DNA of 64,000 bases from Apodemus sylvaticus (taxonomy: Eukaryota; Chordata; Mammalia; Rodentia; Muridae): NCBI RefSeq assembly GCF_947179515.1, contig NC_067473.1:99847782-99911781 (forward strand), in the 5' to 3' direction. This document shows, piece by piece, positions 56,061 to 64,000 of this stretch; within the stretch, counting starts at the first letter, position 1, and each line of letters begins with the position of its first letter. The position numbers and the translations under genes were made by a program. The notes below the pieces were generated by a model. That model did not search any database. It had not been told where the DNA came from and was given only the letters and a program-made list of their open reading frames with translations.

Positions 56061-59000
56061 GAAAGACCTCAACAAATACAAGAAGACTGAACTAATCCCA
56101 TGCCTCCTATCAGATCACTATGGTGTAAGAGTGGTTTTCAATAGCAACAAAAACAACAGAAAGCCCACATACACATGGTGGCTGAACAATACTCTACTCA
56201 ATGACACCTTGGCCAAAGAAGAAATAAAGAAAGAAATCAGAGACTTTTTAGAATTTAATGAAAATGAAGGCACAACATACCCAAATCTTTGGGACACAAT
56301 GAAAGCAGTGCTAAGATGAAAACTCATAGCCCTGAGTGCCTCCAAAAAGAAAATGGAGAGAACATATACTAGCAGCTTAGTGACACACCTGAAAGCCCTG
56401 GAACAAAAAGAAGCCAATTCACACAGGAGGAGTAGAAAACAGGAAATCATCAAACTCAGGGCTGAAATTAATCAAGTAGAAACAAAGAGAACGATACAAA
56501 TAATCAACGAGTCCAGGAGCTGGTTCTTTGAGAAAATCAACAAGATAGATAAACCCTTAGCCAGACTAACCAAAGGGAACAGAGAAAGTATCCAAATCAA
56601 CAAAATTAGAAACGAAAAGGGAGATATTACAACAGAAACTGAGAAAATCCAAAAAATCAATAGATCCTACTAAAAAGCCTATACTCAACACAACTGGAGA
56701 ATCTGGAGGAAATGGACAATTTCCTAGACAGATACCAAATACCAAAATTAAATCAGGACCAAATAGATCATCTAAACAGTCCCATAACCCCTAAAGAAAT
56801 AGAAGGGGTCATAGAAAGTCTTCCAACCAAAAAAAGCACAGGACCAGATGGTTTCAGTGCAGAATTCTATCAGACCTTCAAAGAAGACCTAACACCAATA
56901 CTCTTCAAACTATTTCACAAAATAGAAACAGAAAGAACCCTACCCAATTCCTTCTACGAAGCCCTAATTACGCTGATACCAAAACTACACAAAGATCCAA
57001 CAACGAAAGAAAACTTCAGACCAATCTCCCTTATGAACATCGATGCAAAAATACTCAATAAAATTCTTGCCAACCGAATCCAAGAACACATCAAAACGAT
57101 CATCCACCATGACCAAGTAGGCTTTATCTCAGGGATGCAGGGTTGGTTCAATATAATCCATCAATGCAATCCACTACATAAACAAACTCAAAGAAAAAAA
57201 CCACATGGTCATTTCATTGGATGCTGAAAAAGCATTTGACAAAATTCAGCATCCTTTCAGGCTTAAAGTCTTGGAATGAACAGGAATTCAAGGCCCATAC
57301 CTAAACATCATTAAAGCAATATACAGCAAACCAGTAGCCAGCATCAAACTAAATGGAGAGAAACTTGAAGCAATCCCTCTAAAATCAGGGACTAGACAGG
57401 CCTGCCCCCTTTCTCCTTATCTTTTCAATATTGTACTTGAGGTACTAGCTCGGGCAATTCGACAACATAAGGAGGTCAAAGGGATACAAATTGGAAAGGA
57501 AGAAGTCAAACTATCATTATTTGCAGATGACATGATAGTCTACCTAAGTGACCAAAAAACTCCACTAGAGAAGTTCTACAGCTGATAAACAACTTCAGCA
57601 AAGTGGCAGGTTATAAAATCAACTCAAGCAAATCAGTGGCCTCCCTATACTCAAAGGATAAGCAGGCTGAGAAAGACATTAGGGAAATGACCCCCTTCAC
57701 AATAGCCACAAACAGTATAAAGTATATTGGGGTGACTCTTACCAAACATGTGAAAGATCTGTATGACAAGAACTTCAAGACTCTGAAGAAGGAAATGGAA
57801 GAAGACCTCAAAAAATGGGAAAACATCCCATGCTCATGGATCGGCAGGATTAATATAGTTAAAATGGCCATTTTGCCAAAAGCAATATACAGTTTCAATG
57901 CAATACCCATCAAAATCCCAACTCAATTCTTCACAGAGTTAGAAAGAGCAATTATCAAATTCATCTGGAATAACAAAAAACCCAGGATAGCTAAAACTAT
58001 TCTCAGCAACAAAAGAAAGTCTGAGGGAATCAGTACCCCTGACCTCAAGCAATACTACAGAGCAATAGTGTTAAAAACTACATGGTATTGGTACAGTGAC
58101 AGGCAGGCAGATCAATGGAACAGGATTGAAGATCCAGAAATGAACCCACACATCTATGGCCACTTGATCCTTGAAAAAGGGGCAGAAAACATCCAATGGA
58201 AAAAAGATAGCCTTTTCAACAAATGGTGCTGGTTCAACTGGAGGTCAGCATGCAGAAGAATGCGAATTGATCCATCCTTGTCTCCTTGTACTAAGCTCAA
58301 ATCCAAATGGATCAAGGACCTCCACATAAAGCCAGATACTCTGAAGCTAATAGAAAAGAAACTGGGGAAGTCCCTTGAGGACATTGGTACAGGGAGAAAG
58401 TTTCTGAACAGAACACCAATAGCATATGCTCTAAGATCAAGAATTGACAAATGGGACCTCATAAAATTACAAAGTTTCTGTAAGGCAAAGGATACCATCA
58501 AAAGGACATATTGGCAACCAACAAATTGGGAAAAGATCTTCACCAATCCTACATCAGATAGAGGGCTAATATCCAATATATATAAAGAACTCAAGAAGTT
58601 AGACTCCAGAAAACCAAACAACCCTATTAAAAAATTGGGTACAGAGTTAAACAAAGAATTCTCACCTGAAGAATTTCGGATGGTGGAGAAACATCTCAAA
58701 AAAGGCTCAACTTCACTAGTCATTAGGGAAATGCAAATCAAAACAACCCTGAGATTTCACCTTACACCAGTCAGAGTGGCTAAGATTAAAAACTCAGGAG
58801 ACAGCAGGTGTTGGCGAGGATGTGGAAAAAGAGGAACACTCCTCCACTGCTGGTGGGGTTGCAAATTGGTACAACCACTCTGGAAATAAGTCTGGCAGTT
58901 CCTCTGAAAACTGGGCACCTTACTTCCAGAAGATCCTGCTATACCACTCCTGGGCATATACCCAAAAGATTCCCCAGCATGTAATAAGGATACATGTTCT

Positions 59001-59499
59001 ACTATGTTCATAGCAGCCCTATTTATAATTGCCAGAATTTGGAAAGAACCCAGGTATCCCTCAACAGAAGAGTGGATGTAAAAAAAATGTGGTATATATA
59101 CACAATGAAATACTATTCAGCCATTAGAAACAATGAATTCATGAAATTCTTAGGCAAATGGATGGAGCTGGAGAACATCATCCTAAGTGACGTAACCCAG
59201 ACTCAAAAGATGAATCATGGTATTCACTCACTAATAAGTGGATATTAACCTAGAAAACTGGAATACCCAAAACATAATCCACACATCAAATGAGGTACAA
59301 GAAGAATGGAGGAGTGGCCCCTTGTTCTGGAAAGACTCAGTGAAGCAGTATAGAACAAAATCAGAACAGGGAAGTAGGAAGGGATGGGTAGGAAAACAGG
59401 GGGAGGGAAGGGGACTGATGGGACTTTCGGGGAGTGGCGGTCCAGAAAAGGGGAAATCATTTGAAATGTAAATAAATATATCAATAAATTAAAAAAAAA
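56061..59499 (+). mobile_element. 5'-truncated L1 (L1-C) in the tail of L1-B
   Basis: It begins in the endonuclease region of ORF2 (AAAGACCTCAACAAATACAAG) directly after the A tail of L1-B. It runs through RT, C-terminal region and 3' UTR to AAATAAATATATCAATAAATT and an A9 tail at 59499. It most likely inserted into the poly-A tail of L1-B, as no ERV sequence lies between them. Confidence 0.88.
56064..59248 (+). pseudogene. L1-C ORF2 C-terminal two-thirds, broken
   Basis: It starts in the end of the endonuclease (LLSDHYGV-like at 56108), with a TGA at 56317-56319, a stop near 56673 and a small deletion near 57160 where CGGAAATCC is missing. Further breaks occur near 57280 and 57555, the latter just after the intact catalytic LFADDMIVYL. 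A 428-codon frame (57603-58889) covers thumb and C-terminal regions; the last part ends at the usual LISGY before the 3' UTR. Confidence 0.9.
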
Positions 59500-59505
59500 T
59501 GTGCT
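59500..59505. repeat. Target-site duplication of the nested L1 (TGTGCT), right
   Basis: Partner of 49806-49811. Removing one copy plus the L1s rejoins env-region sequence. Confidence 0.6.
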
Positions 59506-59985
59506 AATACCAGGAGAAAATGTAAAATACTTTCCCTCACTCGCCCAGACTGAGGTTCTGGACTGGCATCCTGTCCAGGGCCAAAGCTGGCCCCAATTTA
59601 CGCAATAGCAATAGGGTGCTCATTTAGGCTGACTAGGTGTCCCATCCTCAGAGCATTTTTCTGGCCACCATCCTGTTATCCAAGAGGCATTGGTGGATAT
59701 GCAAGGTCCGGGCACAATATCGGGCAAATCAAACCATCCTGCTGTCTGATTGTACAATTTTATACATTGAGATTTATCACTAATATTCTTAACTAAAAGG
59801 AAGCACAAGCTGCCTGGCAAACTAAAATTTCTATTTTCATTTACACTTCCCTCCTCTTTATCTAAAGGTGAATAAGGTATATCAAGAAACTTTTTAGAAC
59901 TAAAAAGACAAGGAAACAGCTTAGCATCATGGCGTACTGGCATGGGTCTCGGGAACACCGACAAGATCCGCCATCTTGGCTCCAT
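59506..59985 (-). pseudogene. env: ERV env surface-subunit fragment
   Basis: A minus frame (open 59985-59620, about 121 codons) begins just beyond the integrase end. It contains paired Trp, several Cys and N-glycosylation sites (NFS, NIS, NAS), the composition of a retroviral SU glycoprotein. It ends at a stop, and about 100 bp later the sequence is cut by L1 insertion. Only a small TM end is found on the other side, so the centre of env is deleted. Presence of env remnants in an element with a tRNA-Phe primer site suggests an IAPE-like (env-carrying IAP) relative. Confidence 0.65.
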
Positions 59986-60739
59986 CTACACCAGCATCAA
60001 CATCTCGCTGAGAATCAGTAACAGCAGGAGGATCTTCATTTTTATTGTAGTGTCTGGTGAGCCGCTCAGGCACCCACAGTGGATCTTGTTGAGTCTGAGG
60101 AAACACACAAACAGAACCTCTCGCCCACGCCAACACTGGATCAGGGTCATGCCATAATCCAGTAAGCATATCCTTCCATTTAACATAACCCTTCAAGGTA
60201 TTATTAGGGCATTGGTGCCGATCAGCTGCAGCCAAACCATCATTATCCAGATTCAAAAAATTTAAAGTAAATAATGCCAATGAGAGTCGTTCTTTGGGTG
60301 TTCTACCATACCCAATTCCCCCTTTTTGTTTTGTTAAACATTCCTTAAGGGTACAATGAGCACGTTCAACAATGCCTTGGCCCTGAGGATTATAGGGTAG
60401 ACCATGATTCAAGATTATATTCATTTGCTTGCAAAAGGATTGAAAAGACTAAGCTATATAGGCAGGTCCATTGTCTGTCTTAAGCTGTTGAGGTTGCCCC
60501 CAAGCCGCCCATGCTTCAAGGCAATGTGTAATAACATTACGTGTCTTCTCTCCACTCAAGGCTGTAGCATGAATGATGCCAGAACAAGTATCCACAGAAA
60601 CATGAACATATTTTAAAGTTCCAAATTCAGAAATATGAGTAACATCCATCTGCCAAATTTTTAAAGGTAGCAAACTTCTTGGATTAATTCCTAAACCAGG
60701 GGGATGATTATAAACAGCACATTGTTGACATTCGAGCAC
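59927..60739 (-). pseudogene. pol: ERV integrase, interrupted by an amber stop
   Basis: The minus frame 60739-60449 holds part of the zinc-binding N-terminus (two Cys near its start) and the catalytic Asp residues in WQMDVTHIS and LKTDNGPAY. An in-frame TAG at 60449-60451 stops it; the same frame then supplies the catalytic Glu in the QGQGIVERAH motif and continues to 59927. The N-terminal HH region upstream (60740-60890) is in other frames. The D,D-35-E set is recognisable but split, so no active integrase is possible. Confidence 0.85.
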
Positions 60740-60890
60740 AATTTGTCTGGCATCTGCTCAGGATAATCCAAAACTTCATTGCAAGGTCTTTGAAGGAACA
60801 TGAAATTGCTTATGAAAAATTCGGGCATTTTCCAAAACAGAACTCAAAAAGGCATATTCCATTCTAGTGCAATGATCCAGATCATTTCCT

Positions 60891-62390
60891 TCACTTAATG
60901 GGCCAGGCAAGCCTGTATGAGCTCGAATATGTTGTATAAAAAATTTTGACTCTCTCAGTCAAATGATCTTCTGTAACTCTCTCAGTAACTGACAAACAGT
61001 ATTGCTTTGTTTTATAGGTCCAGCCACCTCTAGAATTTTTACAGCATTTACCACATATGCCGAATCCGAAAGCAAATTGAAGGGAAAAAAGGCATTTTTT
61101 AAAGACTTCCAAGACAATTTGCAACTCAACCACCTGTGGAGAATTTGGCTGGAATTGATACAGGACTGGTTTCTGATGTTCTACCATATACACCCTACAT
61201 TCAGTTTTTGATCCATCTGTAAATATACTGGGAGCATCTGGCAAAGGATTTTGTGCAGTTACTTTTGGAAACACAACAGGATGTTCTTTAAAAAAGAAAA
61301 GCAAAGGATGCTTGGGATAATGATTATCTATAATACCATGGAAACTACAGCACAATATGGCCCAGTCATCAATTGCTCCACATGATTTTTGCACTTGAAA
61401 AGCAGTATATGGAATAATCAGGGAGGCTGGATATCTCCAAAAAAAAAACTGCACGCACTGTTGTATTCCATTAAGGGCCAATTTTGCAACAGCAGTGGGG
61501 TAATGCTCTATGGATTTTGCTGGTGAGGCTTTAGGATGAATCCATAATAAGGGTCCTGCCTGCCATAACAGCCCTGTAGGCTGCAAAAAGGTAGGCAGAA
61601 TGCATAGGATGATATCCAAGTCCTCTGTGCAACGATATAGTACTGCATCCTGTAGTCCTTGCTCTACCTTCCTCAAAGCCACTCCAGCCTCCTTAGTTAA
61701 CTGTCTAGGAGAATCCAGGGCTGAATCACTGGCCAAAAGATTGAATAATGGCCTTAATTCATAATTAGGTATTTTCAAATAGCTTCGGATCCAGTTTATA
61801 TCACCCAACAACTTCTGAAAGTCATTAAGTGTCTTGAGATTATCCTTTCTAATTTCAATCTTTTGTGGGACTACTGTAAGAGGATCCAATCTTGCTCCCA
61901 AATAAGAGACTACACTGGTTTTTTGAACCTTATCAGGGGCAACAAACAATTGCTTTCTTCTCAATAATCTTATTAGCTCTTCATAAGCCTGATCCAAAAC
62001 CTTCTCATCTTTATTACTCAGAAGGATATCATCCATGTAGTAGATGCATCTTACTCTGGAATATTGCTCTCTTAGAGGAGCGATGACAGCACTCACAAAT
62101 AATTGACACATAGTGGGGCTATTAGCCATGCCCTGGGGTAACACTTTCCATTCATACCTCTTATCAGGTTCCTCATGATTACAGGAAGGGACGGTAAATG
62201 CAAACCGCTCCCTGTCTTTAAGGCAGAGAGGGATTGAAAAGAAACAGTCTTTTATATCTATTACTATGACTGTCCAATGGCTAGGTAAGGCAGACAACAA
62301 GGGAAGGCCTCGCTGCACTGGGCCCATCACTTGCATTTGTTGATTAATAGCGCAGAGGTCATGAAGCAGCCTCCATTTTCCTGTTTTCAT
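60891..62390 (-). pseudogene. pol: ERV reverse transcriptase / RNase H, partly open
   Basis: 499-codon minus frame. The RT palm is visible: motif A IDIKDCFFS (first Asp at about 45), LPQGMANSP (84-92) and catalytic YMDD (118-121), then the thumb (LGDINWIRSYL near 195) and RNase H start TDGS (391-394). After about residue 425, in a T-rich stretch near 61075-61100, the frame no longer matches RNase H, so a frameshift removes the rest of the active site. Codons upstream of the Met, toward 62640, are also RT but contain stops. LPQG and the sequence style are beta-retroviral (IAP/MMTV-like). It decodes no protease; that region is deleted. Confidence 0.9.
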
Positions 62391-62644
62391 TTTTATAACG
62401 AAAATGGGTGTGTTTCAAGGAGATACTGAGGTTTGAATGTGCCGAAGGAAGAGCTGTTCACTTACTAAGGAATGAGCTGCTGCAAGCTTTTCAGAGGAAA
62501 GGGCCATTGAGGAACACACACCGGTTCCTCTGTCTTCCCTGTGATGGGAATACCCTCCTCAACGGCCCCTAGAAAAAACCCAGACCTTGCCAATTGGGTC
62601 TTTGTTGAGCAACAACTGGGATAGTTCTTCCTTGTAAAAATTTC

Positions 62645-62660
62645 CCAATGCCCCTTTTTC
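62645..62660. repeat. Target-site duplication CCAATGCCCCTTTTTC, left copy
   Basis: Identical 16-mer at 62845-62860, bounding a short L1 insertion. Confidence 0.93.
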
Positions 62661-62844
62661 TTTTTTTCTTTTTTTTTTAATTGATATATTTTTTTATTTA
62701 CATTTCAAATGATTTCAACTTTTCTGGGTCCCCACTCCCCGCAAGTCCCATAAGCCCTCTTCCGTCCCCCTGTTCTTCCATCCACCCTTTCCCACTTCCC
62801 TGTTCTGGAATTCCCCTATACTCTTGCACTGAATCTTTCCAGAA
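62661..62844 (-). mobile_element. Severely truncated L1 3' end inserted in ERV gag
   Basis: 184 bp: a T-rich tail, TTTTATTTACATTTCAAATGA, CCCCGCAAGTCCCATAAGCC and CCTGTTCTGGAATTCCCC, the last part of an L1 3' UTR in reverse. A perfect 16-bp target duplication flanks it. Confidence 0.93.
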
Positions 62845-62860
62845 CCAATGCCCCTTTTTC

Positions 62861-63209
62861 CTTTAACACTCTCTGCCTTTTCTGATCTTTCCTCTTGTAA
62901 GATTTCTAAAGCAGTTTGTCCATCCTCTACGGCCTTACAGCATTTTTGATCTTCTAAACAGGCCCTAACAAGCTTCCAAATAGGTCTTACTCCTCCTTTG
63001 ACTGTGCCCTGATCCCAGGCAAAGTCCAGATCCTTCCCTAACCTATCCCAGCAGGCAACCGTTAGGCTGCCATAAACAGCGAACCAGGGTGCCACAGTAT
63101 TACATTCATTAAGAAATCTCTCTAAGGTCAATTTCTTGATCTTTAAATTCTTTGATAAAAGCAGCTCCTGAAGAGCCAGAAAAATTGGATGAGACTGTGA
63201 GGTCCCCAT
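62861..63209 (-). pseudogene. gag: ERV gag N-terminal (matrix) fragment
   Basis: A minus frame begins at Met-Gly (63209; MGTSQSHPIFL), a possible myristoylation start for a matrix domain, although the frame is open from a Met 12 codons upstream. About 115 codons are matrix-like, with Leu/Lys-rich helices and a WFAVYGSL segment. The reading is then interrupted by the short L1 insertion at 62844. On the far side the sequence is already close to pol, so capsid, nucleocapsid and protease are missing. Confidence 0.75.
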
Positions 63210-63588
63210 TTTAAAAACTAAGGCTCTAAGTCCTTTTACTTGCAATCACCGGGGGTGCACGTCAGTCAGCAAAGCCAGAACACGACTCTCAAAGAAAGAA
63301 CGCAGGCAAAAATGTAGCAACACTGCTATCAGAGCAGGGTCCATAAATTGTAAACCTTTTGTTTTCCACTGAGTTGCTAAACTCGTGAACTTAAACCTCG
63401 GTCCGAAAGACCACAGACTTTACTTTCAGTTTGCTTTCCACAAACTTTTCGCTCCCTCTTTGTCTACAGAGAGGAGCAGGCTACCCGCTTTTCATGGTCC
63501 CTTATGTCCCAACTTACCTTGGGAACTTACCAGTGCACTACCTTGACTGCAAGAAGTTCTGATCCTTGAACCCCCGAACAAGGAGAGT

Positions 63589-63606
63589 TCCCAGGTTTCA
63601 GCACCA
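63589..63606 (-). promoter_or_regulatory. ERV primer-binding site, tRNA-Phe-like
   Basis: Minus strand TGGTGCTGAAACCTGGGA, two bases after the 5' LTR. The complement of the 3' end of tRNA-Phe(GAA) is TGGTGCCGAAACCCGGGA, so 16 of 18 bases agree and both differences are C-to-T at or next to CpG/C runs. tRNA-Phe priming is characteristic of IAP elements. Confidence 0.85.
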
Positions 63607-63608
63607 GT

Positions 63609-63920
63609 TGTCGCGACCACCCTTGCCAGCAAGGAATGACACACCACAGGAAGATCTTCTTCAAGCAGTTTACTCAGGATCCCTGTTTAAGCTTCTTCTG
63701 ACCCCGGAGAGAATAAGCCAAGCACTTTAAACACTAATAGCTAACCAATCAGGCTTAGCCACGTGGGCATTGCAAATAGGCTGTATCCATGCGGAAGGCA
63801 CAAGACTCAACAGGCTTCAGCCAAATAAGGAGTTGTTTATGATGGGGAGCCCGCCAGCGGGAAGGCAGAAAGTGGAAACCGGTGCCATTTTAAGGATGTG
63901 GTAGCAAACAGCTCCCTACA
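63609..63920 (-). repeat. ERV 5' LTR
   Basis: 312 bp. On the minus strand it starts TGTAGGGAGCTG and ends ..GGTCGCGACA. One base longer than its partner because of a single indel. Contains CCAAT-like ATTGG (complement of CCAATCAGG near 63745). Confidence 0.95.
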
Positions 63921-64000
63921 GGGTATCTTTTTTTCCACTGGACGTTTTCAGCTCCTTTGTTGAAGATCAAGTGGCCATAGGTGTGTGGGTTCATTTCTGG
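63921..64000 (-). mobile_element. L1 ORF2 part, minus strand, right piece of the split L1
   Basis: It opens with the GGGTAT duplication and continues ..TCCACTGGACGTTTTCAG and GATCAAGTGGCCATAGGTGTG, collinear with the L1 broken off at 49012. It runs off the window. Confidence 0.93.

Larger units (their letters stand above)
49013..63920 (-). mobile_element. IAP-like class II endogenous retrovirus, minus, with nested L1s
   Basis: One provirus bounded by two LTRs in the same orientation and a 6-bp target duplication, inserted into a minus-strand L1. Internal order on the minus strand is 5' LTR, tRNA-Phe-like primer site, gag start, RT/RNase H, integrase, env SU fragment, env TM end, polypurine tract, 3' LTR. 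After subtracting L1 insertions (about 9.7 kb plus 0.2 kb) only about 5.0 kb of ERV remains, so most gag, the protease and the centre of env are missing. The LTRs differ at roughly 34 of 311 positions by hand alignment, mostly transitions, so the insertion is old. It is defective: stops and frameshifts occur in pol and env. Confidence 0.92.

Overview
This is mammalian nuclear DNA, almost certainly from a rat (Rattus). The evidence is rat-type LINE-1 (L1) copies, B1/B2/B4 SINEs, a beta-type endogenous retrovirus and two immunoglobulin kappa variable (IGKV) genes of the mouse Vk21 / IMGT IGKV3 type. The most economical placement is the Igk variable cluster (rat chromosome 4, from general knowledge and not tested here). 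Nothing in it is prokaryotic, and most long open frames are L1 or ERV remnants or their antisense shadows.

Layout. 1-7.1 kb: minus-strand B1 SINE, minus-strand L1 copies and a 5'-truncated ODC1 processed pseudogene. 7.1-7.8 kb: a GC-rich segment that may be an unidentified retrocopy. 7.84-14.1 kb: a full-length, rat-type plus-strand L1 (L1-A) with an intact endonuclease domain, a mutated RT active site and several frame breaks. 14.2-19.2 kb: an older plus L1 meeting a minus L1. 19.8-20.4 kb: a complete minus-strand IGKV gene with leader, V exon and RSS. 20.6-34 kb: non-coding DNA with microsatellites, L1 ends, SINEs, tandem arrays and an LTR-like block. 34.6-40.8 kb: an old full-length plus L1 with 5' UTR monomers. 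41-46 kb: mostly unassigned DNA, SINEs and an exact 119-bp duplication. 46.37-46.87 kb: a second, intact plus-strand IGKV gene with perfect octamer and RSS. 47.7 kb to the end: a minus L1 split by an ERV (49,013-63,920) with two LTRs, a 6-bp target duplication, a tRNA-Phe-like primer site, a polypurine tract and decayed gag/pol/env. That ERV was itself invaded by two plus-strand L1s (49.8-59.5 kb) and a short minus L1 end (62.66-62.84 kb).

Function. The only genes that look capable of making a product are the two V-kappa segments, each encoding the variable domain of a kappa light chain after V(D)J joining. They lie in opposite orientations, so one should join to J-kappa by deletion and the other by inversion. 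The rest records repeated retrotransposition, mutation and rearrangement. I found no evidence for a new biological system; the most informative structures are the nested ERV/L1 locus, the unusual first V-kappa gene and several retrotransposition junctions.
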